DNA from: a bacterium
Lineage (GTDB): Archaea; JAADDD01
DNA length: 64,000 bases
Assembly (NCBI GenBank): GCA_013154095.1
Contig: JAADDD010000003.1
Coordinates: forward strand, 1-64,000
Reading direction: 5' to 3'
Positions within the stretch are counted from its first letter, which is position 1; every line of letters starts with the position of its first letter. Shown piece after piece: positions 16,740-26,181 of this stretch. The position numbers and the translations under genes were made by a program. The notes beneath the pieces are model-generated. The model was not told the origin of the DNA and searched no databases. It saw nothing but the letters and a program-made list of their open reading frames with translations.

Positions 16740-17474
16740 TTATAAAATAAGCTCTACTTCGTGGCAGTGCAGTATTCCTACCCTAAACACTAGTTTCTTG
16801 GCTGTCTGGTTAAGTGGCAGCTGAAACAGCACATCTCCTAGCACGTAACTGCGAGGTGCTACTTCGCCGAAGAAGTTTAGCTCGTGCACATGGACAGCTT
16901 CCTCTTTGATAGTCTGTGTAGCTCTAAAAGGAGGAATCCAGTTTAGTTGATCTTCCAGTACTCTTTTGTAGCTTTCACCTGTGTTGCTGACCAGCAAGAA
17001 ATCCCATATAGTAGACAAAAATCTGCTATTATTTTCCAAATTTTCTATCTTCAGAGTAACTACAACAATCTTTTCTCCGGGAGCCGCAGAATAATAGGAA
17101 TCGTCTTCTATGATATATTTTGTATACTTCACTCCTACTACTGTTATTTTCCAGCCATCTACTGTTATACTTTTCTTTCCAATTTTTAGCACAGAATGCT
17201 GCGGCACGCCTATTATCATTTTTAGTGTCAGCAAACCAAGGTGCACCGAAACTAGAATAAAAAGAGCAGGTAAGGCAAAAAACAGCAGCAACACTAACCC
17301 TAGAACAAAAGACATCGTGCTGCTCTTGCGTTTCGAGATCAAGTAGGCTGCAATAATCACTGCAGCCAAACCACACGCATATCCTAGCGCGACAGAGTAA
17401 GCAAAAGCGATAGGAAAGCTGAACACTGCAAGAAAGAAACCTGTAATAAATAGCAGAATAGCTCTTAGTAGCAT
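16740..17474 (-). CDS. Membrane protein with DUF4352-like extracytoplasmic domain
   Basis: 244 residues. The first ~85 residues contain three or four hydrophobic helices. The rest is a beta-rich domain with VVVTLKIENLENNSRFL and VSNTGESYKRV, the pattern of DUF4352/TRF2-like immunoglobulin-fold domains that project outside the membrane. Function of such domains is poorly known (cell-surface binding is usual). It is divergent from the AT-rich gene at 17524. Confidence 0.6.
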   Translation of the reverse strand: MLLRAILLFITGFFLAVFSFPIAFAYSVALGYACGLAAVIIAAYLISKRKSSTMSFVLGLVLLLFFALPALFILVSVHLGLLTLKMIIGVPQHSVLKIGKKSITVDGWKITVVGVKYTKYIIEDDSYYSAAPGEKIVVVTLKIENLENNSRFLSTIWDFLLVSNTGESYKRVLEDQLNWIPPFRATQTIKEEAVHVHELNFFGEVAPRSYVLGDVLFQLPLNQTAKKLVFRVGILHCHEVELIL

Positions 17475-17490
17475 TATATTCGTTAACCAA

Positions 17491-17500
17491 TTTTTATATT
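17491..17500 (+). promoter_or_regulatory. TATA-like promoter of the AT-rich gene pair
   Basis: TTTTTATATT lies about 25-30 bases before the ATG at 17524, in the 49-base gap between divergent genes. It probably drives 17524 and 18709 together, because only 12 bases separate those two. Confidence 0.5.
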
Positions 17501-17523
17501 TAATTATTTATCAATAATAAATC

Positions 17524-18696
17524 ATGCAGGAAATTTCTCTGCCGCCGAGATTTATAGAAGCTATAGAACAGTTGCTAGATGGCAGATACTTGGACAAGTT
17601 CACGCAGTTGTACGAGCAAGGAGCAAGACTCCTGGAATTTTGGAAAAGGAGCGTTGGCTGGCTAAAAGGCCAAGTGGTGGAAACAGCCGTGAAAAACTTC
17701 GGCGAAAAGGTACTACAAGTCTTTCTTGGAGGAATAGAAGAAGACGAAAACGGAAAAATTAAAGTTGCTGACCGAGCAGCATGTGAATTTTATCAAACTG
17801 TTTTCGGAATACAAGTTGATAAATACAACTTGTTTGCTAAAGTAAAGTTCAAAGAAGAGCTAAACGAGCAAATAGATGTTGCTGCAACGCAGTTCACAAA
17901 CTTCATTTCTGGCCTGCAAGACAGGCTAGAAAAACTACTTGAGCAGCTTGGACGAAAAATAGAACTTAAATTTAATGATAGCGAGCTTATCCAATACTTG
18001 CTTGAGCCGCAAAAATTGCTGCAAGACATTAAAGAATATCTTCAGTTGCTGCTAAATATGTTGCCGAATTATAATACTGCATCTTTTGTTTTATGGAGTG
18101 CGATGATGTTAACTTATTCTTACTTTTCTTCTATTTATCCTGTATTTAAAGAGAAGAATAAGTTTGAGCAATTCTGCAAGTTATATGGATACTCGCCTTA
18201 TCTCGTTTTTCCGCTAAACAACAAGAACCTTGAAAATGAACTTGCACTTTATTCGTACAAGAATGATTCGATTGGTCGATTGATTATTGATATTATTTGG
18301 TATATTTGGACTAATTGGCCAATGATCTATGGGCTGCTCGCTAAATATTTCGTCAATCTTCCAAGTAATCCTTTGCTCGAATATTACAATATGTTGAAAC
18401 AAAGAATCCTTTCTACATCTCCTGAATTGTTTAATGTAAAAATATATGAAAGCAATTATGAAATATCTTATTCGTTGCCATTAAACAAAACTACATATTA
18501 CATAGAATTTACAATAGCACGAAGATGTCTAGATGGTACTCTATTTGTAGAAGCAACACCTCGAGTCTCGATTGTTGATGCTATTATGCAACTACAATAT
18601 TTTATTTTTGGAGGCTATATGATTCTTTCTAAAATTTCTGTTTATAATTACGATAATAAAATTCACGTGTATTGGGAAATTTATTTAAAAAAATAG
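17524..18696 (+). CDS. Unknown protein, helical first half, AT-rich gene
   Basis: 390 residues. Residues 1-180 are helical (QDRLEKLLEQLGRK and similar); a middle region has aromatic-rich hydrophobic helices (IIWYIWTNWPMIYGLL) that could be membrane-associated; the last ~100 residues alternate strands (YEISYSLPLNKTTYYIEF). From about 18050 onward the base composition is clearly more AT-rich than the flanking array genes, and codons favour A/T. No family recognised. It stands immediately before the nuclease-like gene, so the two probably function together and may have been acquired together. Confidence 0.6.
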   Translation: MQEISLPPRFIEAIEQLLDGRYLDKFTQLYEQGARLLEFWKRSVGWLKGQVVETAVKNFGEKVLQVFLGGIEEDENGKIKVADRAACEFYQTVFGIQVDKYNLFAKVKFKEELNEQIDVAATQFTNFISGLQDRLEKLLEQLGRKIELKFNDSELIQYLLEPQKLLQDIKEYLQLLLNMLPNYNTASFVLWSAMMLTYSYFSSIYPVFKEKNKFEQFCKLYGYSPYLVFPLNNKNLENELALYSYKNDSIGRLIIDIIWYIWTNWPMIYGLLAKYFVNLPSNPLLEYYNMLKQRILSTSPELFNVKIYESNYEISYSLPLNKTTYYIEFTIARRCLDGTLFVEATPRVSIVDAIMQLQYFIFGGYMILSKISVYNYDNKIHVYWEIYLKK

Positions 18697-18708
18697 TTTA
18701 ATCGAAAA

Positions 18709-20481
18709 ATGAGATTCTTGAAACAAAATAAAATAATTACATCAAAACAAAGACTACGGAAAATTCGAAAATCAACTAGTAAATGTATTTCAAGTAAAAT
18801 TAAGCACACAAACTCGCAAAAACACAAAGGAATAAATGAATCGCAGAGTTTGCTGCCAGATATTTCTGCATTTGCAATAACAGCAATTACACTCAAAGAA
18901 ATTGGTTTAGTTAATAAAATAAAGTATGGAAGTAAGCTAAGATTACCTAATTTATTATCGATCGACAGCAAATTAAATGCTCATTTACAGCTAACAGAGA
19001 AAAAGCTTATAACAAGAATAGGTTTTACTGAAGCTACTTTTCGCTTACCAAATCTTAATATCTTTGATTTCTTGCAAACTAAACAAGTGCTTGAAAAAGA
19101 TCTGTGCTGCCGGTATATTTTTGCCAGCAAAATAGCCTACAGGCTACCAAGCATCCAAAAGCTACTTTTTCTTATAACGCCGGAATTAGCACTTTCTGGT
19201 AAGCTCGATGTTTATATAAAATATAGTGAACTTGAAGAAGAAAAAGAAGATCTGGAAACTTCTCTCGACGAGCCAGTAGTTTTAGATTTCAGCAATTCTT
19301 CTGTCTCGGCTAGCTCAATAATAGCAGAAAACGAATATATAAAAGAAACAAAAAAGAAGCTGCTAGCTGCCAGCAAACTATTTTCGTTCAACTCTGCTTT
19401 ACTCATTCTTGTTCAGCCCAGCAGCGAGAGCTATACTGAATATTTCGAGCAAGCTGCACGACTAATTTATCGAATCCGAAACGGAGGTTTTCCTGAACCA
19501 GTTATTATTTCTGACATGCAGCAGCTTTCTTCGCAGCTACCATTAATTTCTGACAATAATATTATTTCAATAAGAATTAATATAGAAAACGAAGCCAGCA
19601 TTAATCAATTGTTCTCAAACAGCGAAATATTATCAGCTCTGCTTGACAAGATCAATCAATTATATTCGCGCAAATTTTCTGTTATTTTACTTTCATTTTA
19701 CATCAATAACAAATATTATACTGAGATGAAAAATTGTCTTCTAAGGAAATTAGTCATATTATTGCAGCATGTTCGTAGCTACGTTAATCGTGCATGCTTT
19801 GTTATTGGCGATATACCTGAAGACATCGACATACCAGTAGTCTCTTTTCCGGTTCTATCAAGAAAAGAAAAAGAAACGCTTGCTGCAAGCATCCTGCAAG
19901 TAGCTGCTAGCATAAATGTACAATCAGATGCCTTCGGGAAAATATTCGAAAGTCTGCTAAGGTTCAGAGAAGAGAAACTCAAAGAAATTGCTTGCTCTAA
20001 TGGTGGTCTATATTTCGATCTAACTGAAGCCAATGAAGGAAGCGAGTCAGAAGAGCATAGAACCATAAAGGCTGTGCTAGCAAAAATCTTAGCAAGAAAG
20101 CTCTGCAAAAAATACAGCAAGAAACCGGCTTTTTCTTGGCTGCACCAGCATATTCTCTCTGAACTTGAGCTAGGTACTGCTATGCCAGACATTTACTTTG
20201 TAGACGAGCAAACAGTTTACGAGATTGAAACACTCCACGGAGAAGACAAGAACGGTTTAAGCGTGCGCGACAAAATTAAACATACACTATTAAAATACAA
20301 GAACTGTGAAACTGTAAAGAAAATATATCTTATCTTCGATGCGCTTACCTATTTTTTGTACAAGAAAGATATTCTAGGAGTAATAAATAATTTAAAAGAC
20401 GAAATTGACAAGAACATTTACGTTGCAGTGCTAAAAGCAGAAAACAGAAAGGTCAAGCTACTGAGCAAAAAACTTAGATAA
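18709..20481 (+). CDS. Large protein with C-terminal PD-(D/E)XK-like nuclease domain
   Basis: 590 residues. The first ~45 are strongly basic (many Lys, Arg, Ser), as in nucleic-acid-binding tails. The centre (~220-430) has alternating strands and helices with VILLSFYI and CFVIGDIP, possibly a Rossmann-like or NTPase-derived domain without a P-loop. The C-terminal ~140 residues match the PD-(D/E)XK layout: a Glu in a helix (SEEHRTIKAVLAKI), MPDIYF with Asp494, then TVYEIETLHG with Glu505 and Glu507, and a lysine-rich helix. A nuclease acting on DNA is inferred, possibly in defence or mobile-element biology. It converges on mcm with a 2-base gap. Confidence 0.6.
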   Translation: MRFLKQNKIITSKQRLRKIRKSTSKCISSKIKHTNSQKHKGINESQSLLPDISAFAITAITLKEIGLVNKIKYGSKLRLPNLLSIDSKLNAHLQLTEKKLITRIGFTEATFRLPNLNIFDFLQTKQVLEKDLCCRYIFASKIAYRLPSIQKLLFLITPELALSGKLDVYIKYSELEEEKEDLETSLDEPVVLDFSNSSVSASSIIAENEYIKETKKKLLAASKLFSFNSALLILVQPSSESYTEYFEQAARLIYRIRNGGFPEPVIISDMQQLSSQLPLISDNNIISIRINIENEASINQLFSNSEILSALLDKINQLYSRKFSVILLSFYINNKYYTEMKNCLLRKLVILLQHVRSYVNRACFVIGDIPEDIDIPVVSFPVLSRKEKETLAASILQVAASINVQSDAFGKIFESLLRFREEKLKEIACSNGGLYFDLTEANEGSESEEHRTIKAVLAKILARKLCKKYSKKPAFSWLHQHILSELELGTAMPDIYFVDEQTVYEIETLHGEDKNGLSVRDKIKHTLLKYKNCETVKKIYLIFDALTYFLYKKDILGVINNLKDEIDKNIYVAVLKAENRKVKLLSKKLR

Positions 20482-20483
20482 GA

Positions 20484-22532
20484 TTATTTTCTAGTAACTT
20501 TGTACTTCTTTGGTGCACACTTATACACTTCGCCTGCTTCGTGCAGCTCCCTGAACAGCTGCTCAAATTCGTGCTCTGTTAGCTTGCCAGTTTCCAGCAC
20601 CTTTGATTTTATCTCCGCGTAAGGCACACCATCAGGAAACTGCTCCTCTAGTTTCTCGATTATGTCAATAATGAACTGCTTCTTTTGGCCTTTTGTCAAC
20701 GAAGTACCAATCTCTAGGGCTCCTACATCGATTACTCCTGTTTCTGTGCGCGCTATTTGCTGGAGGCTGAAATTCATTAATCTTATTGCTACGTCTATAT
20801 CTTGTACATCGACTGTTTCAGATAGTCTCATCCTTGCATGGGCCTGTGCTAGCCTTATAATAGCCTCGAGCTGGCGCTTGCTTATTGTAACGTAGTCGGC
20901 GCCAATCATTTCCTTGCGCTTCTGCACGTAGTAGTTGATTATTTTCTCGCGGGCGCGCTGGGTGAGCACTGGGCGGATCTCTCTGCGCGCGTAGGCAATG
21001 TACTTCCTGAGCAGCTCTACAGGTATCGGCGGACTGACCTTCTCTGGAGCAGTGTACGAGTCCACGATATGCTCTGCAACTTTCTCGTCGAAGCTTGGTT
21101 CTGGCACGTCGCGCAAGACAAAGATAAGGTCGAAGCGCGAAATGAGCTGCACTGGCAGCGTCTGCGCTATTACTTCTATTGGCAGCTTGTCTGCCGTGAA
21201 CCTGATCTTTGGGTTGGCTGCAGCAAGAACAGAGGCCCGCGCGTTCAGGATTGTCACGATACCTGCCTTGGCGATGGACACTGTGCCCTGTTCCATTGCC
21301 TCGAGCAGGCCGTGCAGCTCCGACTTCTCGAACTTGTCCAGCTCGTCGATCAGGAGAATTCCTCCGTCTGCCAGCACCATTGCTCCTGCCTCGATGCTCC
21401 AGCCAAAGAACTTGTCCTTCACCGCTACAGCTGTCAGGCCAGCCACGGTGCTGGTCTTAGAGACCACATGAATAGCCTTTGGCGCCAGCTCCTTCACGAA
21501 GCGCAGCATCGCAGACTTGGCAGTACCAGGATCGCCTACCAGCAATATATGGATTTCTCCGCGCTTTGTCGTGCCGTCAGGCAGCGTTGTGCGAACTCCG
21601 CCGAACAGCTGCAGGGCAATTGCTAGCTTGATGAGCCTGTACTCGCCCGGCAAGTAGATGCTCGGAGCAATAGAATCGATTATTTTGTCTTCTAGGTCAG
21701 GATCCTTCGATAGCTGGTAAATCCTAGAAATATCATCTTCAGATATTTCTATTTCTTCGAACTGCTTTGTTTTCTTTTCTATATGCACGACTTCAACGTA
21801 TGTTTTCAGCACAGGAGATTGTGGACTCTCGAGAGTAAATTTCGGTATTCCTACAATTTCTATGTTATCTCCAGGTTTCACGCTACCTGCTATATCATCT
21901 GTCAGCCAGGCTTCTATGGTGTAGGGCTCCTGGCCTCCGCCTATTTCTTCTGGCAGTTCCTGGACAACAAGCAGCTGCACGTCGATGAGCTTAGACGCCT
22001 CGAGTTGAGGTTCCATTCTTACCTTGCAGTTAGGACAGCGAGGTATGTACCTGCGAAACTCGTACTTTGCGCGGATGAGCTGCACGGTGTACGTGCCGCA
22101 CTTAGGGCACACGAACTTGACCATGTAGAGGCAGGGCTTCACGTAGCTTGCCCTGCGGACAAGCGCGTTGAACTGCACTAGCCTCCCGATGTGCGCGCTG
22201 CGGATGTTGCGGATAAGCAGCTTATGGCTGCGCGGCAGGTTCTTTATCCTGACATTTATTTTTACTTCCTTGTCCCTGTATTCTGGAGGCAAAGGTAAAT
22301 CTAGCTCTTTCAGCGCAGCTTCTGCAGCCTCGATTGCTTCTTCTGGACGCAAAAGAACATGCTGGGCTAGCGGTTCATCGAAGTTTTCTATGTCTTCTAA
22401 AGAGATAACAAGTGATCTCTTCTTAGGATAGTTTTTTGCTAGTTTAGTAACTTCGTCTATGTACACTTCTGTAAAAAACCTCTTGAACAGATTCTCTAGG
22501 TCTGACTGCGTGTATAATACTTGCTTTGGCAT
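20484..22532 (-). CDS. mcm: Replicative DNA helicase MCM
   Basis: 682 residues, the usual archaeal length, no intein. N-terminal domain with zinc cysteines at 142, 145, 166 and 169; AAA+ domain with Walker A GDPGTAKS (333-340), Walker B LLIDELDK (393-400), AAANP sensor 1 and the arginine finger SRFDLIF (Arg466); C-terminal winged helix (~610-682). MCM forms the hexamer that unwinds DNA at archaeal forks. It is the first of three minus-strand information-processing genes but is separated from eif2g by 57 bases. Confidence 0.97.
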   Translation of the reverse strand: MPKQVLYTQSDLENLFKRFFTEVYIDEVTKLAKNYPKKRSLVISLEDIENFDEPLAQHVLLRPEEAIEAAEAALKELDLPLPPEYRDKEVKINVRIKNLPRSHKLLIRNIRSAHIGRLVQFNALVRRASYVKPCLYMVKFVCPKCGTYTVQLIRAKYEFRRYIPRCPNCKVRMEPQLEASKLIDVQLLVVQELPEEIGGGQEPYTIEAWLTDDIAGSVKPGDNIEIVGIPKFTLESPQSPVLKTYVEVVHIEKKTKQFEEIEISEDDISRIYQLSKDPDLEDKIIDSIAPSIYLPGEYRLIKLAIALQLFGGVRTTLPDGTTKRGEIHILLVGDPGTAKSAMLRFVKELAPKAIHVVSKTSTVAGLTAVAVKDKFFGWSIEAGAMVLADGGILLIDELDKFEKSELHGLLEAMEQGTVSIAKAGIVTILNARASVLAAANPKIRFTADKLPIEVIAQTLPVQLISRFDLIFVLRDVPEPSFDEKVAEHIVDSYTAPEKVSPPIPVELLRKYIAYARREIRPVLTQRAREKIINYYVQKRKEMIGADYVTISKRQLEAIIRLAQAHARMRLSETVDVQDIDVAIRLMNFSLQQIARTETGVIDVGALEIGTSLTKGQKKQFIIDIIEKLEEQFPDGVPYAEIKSKVLETGKLTEHEFEQLFRELHEAGEVYKCAPKKYKVTRK

Positions 22533-22589
22533 AACCCACTGTTAATAAGTAGACTTTGCCTAGATTGTACTGGCAAGAACCTAGTAAAA

Positions 22590-23822
22590 CTATTTGACGA
22601 TGCCGTAGCCTGCTAGCCTCCAGCGGTTACCCACGTTCCTGCTAATGGCAACCCTCCAGCCTGGCTCGGCGACCACGGGCTTGCGCAGCACGATCTCTGC
22701 TGTCTCGCCTGAAACTTTCTTGACCATGCCCAGCGTGCTTGCAGTACCTACGTTCAGGAGCAGCTGCTCTCCTGGCTTGAGGTTCTCGACGTGCACTTCC
22801 TTTTCTAGGCCAACGTAGCGCTCCAGCAGGTGCACTTCCAGCACAAGCTCCTGCAGCGGTTCAGGGACCTCGCCCGCTAGGCCGACAACCTGTCCAGCTA
22901 GCCTGTCAGACTTAGTGAGCGTGGGGTCAAGCAAGGTGCCAATAGAAATTAGTCCGCCAGGTGCAGCTTCTTCGAGCTCGTAGTTTCTCCAGCGCAAAGA
23001 AACTATACGTGAATAAAGCGGCTGCCAAGCATTTTTGCTTTTCAGAAATATTCCTGGTCGAATTTCTATTTCTTCTCCAATCTTGAATTTTCCTCTTAGG
23101 ATTGCTCCACCAAGCACGCCTCCTTTTAGCTGCTCTATCGGTGTGCCCGATTTGTTAACGTCGAAGGTGCGGACCACAAGCATTAGCGGACTGCCGCTCG
23201 CAGGCTTTTCTGGCGGTTCTAGGTATTTATAAATAGCCTGGATGAGCGCGTCGATGTTTGCCCTGTGAGACGCAGAGACAGGAATTATGGGCACGTGCTC
23301 GTAGCCGTAAGTTTTGAGAAACTCTTCTATCTGTTCGTAGTTCTTTATTGCCTCCTCTTCCTTTACTAGGTCAATCTTGTTTTGGACAACAAGTATTTTC
23401 TTTATTCCTAGAAGCTGCAGTGCTTTGAGGTGTTCCTTTGTTTGCGGCCTCGGGCACGGTTCATTTGCAGCAATTACTAGTAGGGCAGCATCCATTACTG
23501 CCGCACCAGAAAGCATTACAGTCATCAGGCTTTCGTGGCCAGGAGAATCGACGAACGAAACTATCCTGGCAAGTTCCAGCTCTTTGCCGCAGACTCTGCA
23601 GCGCCTGTCCTCGAAGGCCTGAGAAGCGTAGGCTTCAGGAACGTCGTGCTCCTTGCACTTATAAATAAACAGGTCAGCATAGCCTAGCTTTATTGTAATT
23701 CCTCGCTTTATTTCTTCGCTGTGCTTGTCTGTCCACTCGCCTGTCAGTGCCTGGAGCAGCGTTGTTTTTCCGTGATCTACATGGCCAGCAGTGCCGATGT
23801 TCATTACTGGTTGGAGACGCAT
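22590..23822 (-). CDS. eif2g: Translation initiation factor aIF2 subunit gamma
   Basis: 410 residues. G1 motif GHVDHGKT at 13-20, switch 1 RGITIKLGYAD, zinc-knuckle cysteines near 56, 75 and 78, G3 DSPGHE, G4 NKID, and the two beta-barrel domains that follow in all EF-Tu-like factors. It delivers initiator Met-tRNA to the small subunit as part of the aIF2 heterotrimer. The gene immediately downstream of infB and a small membrane protein suggests one minus-strand transcript (infB, 23828, eif2g). Confidence 0.97.
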   Translation of the reverse strand: MRLQPVMNIGTAGHVDHGKTTLLQALTGEWTDKHSEEIKRGITIKLGYADLFIYKCKEHDVPEAYASQAFEDRRCRVCGKELELARIVSFVDSPGHESLMTVMLSGAAVMDAALLVIAANEPCPRPQTKEHLKALQLLGIKKILVVQNKIDLVKEEEAIKNYEQIEEFLKTYGYEHVPIIPVSASHRANIDALIQAIYKYLEPPEKPASGSPLMLVVRTFDVNKSGTPIEQLKGGVLGGAILRGKFKIGEEIEIRPGIFLKSKNAWQPLYSRIVSLRWRNYELEEAAPGGLISIGTLLDPTLTKSDRLAGQVVGLAGEVPEPLQELVLEVHLLERYVGLEKEVHVENLKPGEQLLLNVGTASTLGMVKKVSGETAEIVLRKPVVAEPGWRVAISRNVGNRWRLAGYGIVK

Positions 23823-23827
23823 GAATA

Positions 23828-24274
23828 TCAGCCTTTCTTTAGCCAGATAGCAACAGAGAGCACAAGGATAGCAAAGGCCCAGAAGTTATGCTGAGGATTG
23901 TTATAAAATATTAGTGCTGAAATAATAATTCCTGTAACAAGGATAATATATTTGCCTACTCTAGCAATTATTCCTGCAAGCAGCACAATAATCAAGGTAA
24001 AAATGTAGTATTCTAGCAGCTTGGCAACTGCTGGAGAGATTCCTAAGTGCTTTGCAAGAAACTTCGCTGCAATTTCAGAAAAATTAGCGATGTATTCTAC
24101 AATTTTCTTGTTGATGAAAGTTTTCGAGAATGAACTAATTGTGTGCTCGGTGTAGTTTGCTGCTGCCTGGATTAGGCTACTAACATTTGCCTTGCTCGAG
24201 TTAGTAGTATTACTAGCAGCAAATGCCTGCGGAAGAAGCAGAATCAGGGCTAGCAGAGCTAAAAGAAAACGCAT
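23828..24274 (-). CDS. Small membrane protein with signal peptide
   Basis: 148 residues. N-terminal signal peptide (FLLALLALILLLPQAFAA), then an Asn/Thr/Ser-rich external segment with N-glycosylation sequons, then three closely spaced hydrophobic helices (YYIFTLIIVLLAGIIA onward) and a short KKG end. It lies 5 bases from both neighbouring genes, between two initiation-factor genes, so it is cotranscribed with translation genes. Function unknown. Confidence 0.65.
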   Translation of the reverse strand: MRFLLALLALILLLPQAFAASNTTNSSKANVSSLIQAAANYTEHTISSFSKTFINKKIVEYIANFSEIAAKFLAKHLGISPAVAKLLEYYIFTLIIVLLAGIIARVGKYIILVTGIIISALIFYNNPQHNFWAFAILVLSVAIWLKKG

Positions 24275-24279
24275 AAGCG

Positions 24280-26040
24280 TTAAAAGAAGTAGCCCTTAAA
24301 AAACTTCTTTTTGTACTCTTCCCAGAGTTCCTTTTCATCCGAGCGCAGATAATCCCAGAGCTTTTCCTTGAGCAGCTTCATGTCATTGTAGCCTAGCTTC
24401 GTGTAGTACAAATAATCTTCTTTCAGGTTTCTACCAACCACTCCTCCTTCAATCGAGACAGCTACTTCTTTTCCAACAATTGCTTTCTTTACAGTCTCTC
24501 CTTTTTCTTGAATTTCTTTTAGCGTACCTATCTCTTTTCCGTCTTCCCTTATTATAGTTACTCCTGGTCGAAGTGTCCCTGCAAGAATTTTTATTCCGAC
24601 AATCGCCGGCTTCGATTTCCTGAAAATAAACTCAGGAAGTAGCTTGAACTTGCAAGGAAGTACAATTTTCGAGAAAAGTTCTTCTATTTCTTGCTGCTCT
24701 AGCTGCTTCACGTATTCCTGAAATTGTTCTACTAACTTGTATATTACATTATCAATGATTATCTTTATTCCTTTCTCTAGAGCATAGTCGAGCGCCTCGT
24801 CTGTAATATCAACGTTAAACCCGAGCACGACTCCGTACTTTTTGTTCTCGGCCTTAACTAGCTCTGCTAGCAGCACATCTTCCTTGCTTATTATTCCAAT
24901 GTCCGCTTTTCTCACAGGAATTCCTGCCTTTGTTAGCTCGTACAAGAGTGCTTGCAATGTGCCAAAGGTGTCTGCCTTGACTATTACTCCTGTACGCTCG
25001 CTCTGGAAAATTACTGAGCTGAGTTCTCTTTGCAGGCACTCGAGCACCTCCTGCTCGTTTTCTACTACTAGCAGCGGCGAACCGGTAAGCGCGCCTTCTG
25101 GTTCGCGTACCACCAGCTTGACGCCTGCTGCTGCAGCAACTTCTTCTACTGGCACAAAGTCTGCGATAGAACCGCGCGTCTCTTTTAGCGGTTTAGGCAA
25201 ATAGATTCCCTTCACTACAGTTATTCTAGGACCTTGTTTAGTGAGAAAGGCTACCTTGTCTCCTACGCGTAGCACGCCATCGTAAATTATAACATCGAGC
25301 GTTGTTCCTGCTCCTAGCACTTCCTTTACTTCAATGATGCTTCCTTTTGCTGGTCCTTGGACGTTTAGTTTAAGCCTGTCCTCAAGATATTTTTGTGCAA
25401 GGCCAGCAATAATTAGTAAAAGATCAGCAATCCCTTCTCCTGTTTTTGCAGAAGTAGGCACTATAGGTACTGTTGACCTGAAGTCTGAGATGTTGGTGTA
25501 CAAATCAGCTGATATGTCAAAGTAGGAAAGGTCGCCAACAAGCATGTACAATCTTTCCTCGAATTCTTTTTTTGCTTCTGGTCGCTGCTTTTGGTAGCTG
25601 AGCATGAAAGGTTCTCCTGGATAGCTGCGCCAACCAGGCACTAGATCGAGCTTGTTTGCCGCCACCACGAAGGGTGTGCCTGCCTGCTTGAGCAGCTCAA
25701 TGCATTCCTTTGTCTGCGGCATCACCCCCTCGTTAATGTCAATTACAAGCACTGCTAAGTCCGCGAGTGTTCCTCCGATCCTGCGCATTGTCATGAAGGC
25801 TTCATGGCCAGGAGTATCAATGATAAGAATACCTGGTATTTTCAGCTGGAACCTGAACTTGTCGAGCAGCGGTTTTGTGACACGAAGAATCACTTCGAGC
25901 GGAATCTCTGTTGCACCAATGTGTTGGGTAATTCCTCCTGCTTCCTTAAGCTGTACTGCAGTACCTCTGATTTTGTCGATGAGGCTAGTTTTTCCGTGGT
26001 CAATGTGACCCAGGAAGGTAATGATAGGTTTCCTGAGCAT
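24280..26040 (-). CDS. infB: Translation initiation factor aIF5B (IF2-like)
   Basis: 586 residues, typical for archaeal aIF5B. G1 GHIDHGKT at 11-18, G2-like GGITQHIGA, G3 DTPGHEAF, G4 NKLD, followed by domain II, the alpha-beta-alpha domain III and the C-terminal barrel with FRKSKPAIVGIKILAGTL. No intein is present. It promotes subunit joining at initiation. The start is 59 bases from tRNA-Gln on the opposite strand; the shared AT-rich TTTTTTAAAA near 26056-26065 may work in both directions. Confidence 0.97.
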   Translation of the reverse strand: MLRKPIITFLGHIDHGKTSLIDKIRGTAVQLKEAGGITQHIGATEIPLEVILRVTKPLLDKFRFQLKIPGILIIDTPGHEAFMTMRRIGGTLADLAVLVIDINEGVMPQTKECIELLKQAGTPFVVAANKLDLVPGWRSYPGEPFMLSYQKQRPEAKKEFEERLYMLVGDLSYFDISADLYTNISDFRSTVPIVPTSAKTGEGIADLLLIIAGLAQKYLEDRLKLNVQGPAKGSIIEVKEVLGAGTTLDVIIYDGVLRVGDKVAFLTKQGPRITVVKGIYLPKPLKETRGSIADFVPVEEVAAAAGVKLVVREPEGALTGSPLLVVENEQEVLECLQRELSSVIFQSERTGVIVKADTFGTLQALLYELTKAGIPVRKADIGIISKEDVLLAELVKAENKKYGVVLGFNVDITDEALDYALEKGIKIIIDNVIYKLVEQFQEYVKQLEQQEIEELFSKIVLPCKFKLLPEFIFRKSKPAIVGIKILAGTLRPGVTIIREDGKEIGTLKEIQEKGETVKKAIVGKEVAVSIEGGVVGRNLKEDYLYYTKLGYNDMKLLKEKLWDYLRSDEKELWEEYKKKFFKGYFF

Positions 26041-26098
26041 GTTTTTCTGGCGAAATTTTTTAAAATAGCTGCCGCTGTGTTATATAAGTGCTGCGTGC

Positions 26099-26174
26099 AC
26101 CCCCGTGGTGTAGCCAGGGAGCATGCGGGATTCTGGGTCCCGTGGCCGGGGTTCAAATCCCCGCGGGGGTACCA
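26099..26174 (+). tRNA. tRNA-Gln (anticodon CTG)
   Basis: Cloverleaf: acceptor ACCCCCG pairs with CGGGGGT (26164-26170), anticodon stem CGGGA/TCCCG with loop TTCTGGG giving anticodon CTG, T arm CCGGGG..TTCAAAT..CCCC. CCA is encoded at 26172-26174. A1-U72 is usual for archaeal tRNA-Gln. No intron. The peroxiredoxin gene ends 8 bases downstream on the other strand. Confidence 0.92.
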
Positions 26175-26181
26175 CTGTCCT

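Noticed and set aside
21069..21626. Plus-strand frame of 185 codons
   Set aside because: Antisense to the AAA+ core of mcm, where both strands are constrained; no independent motif.
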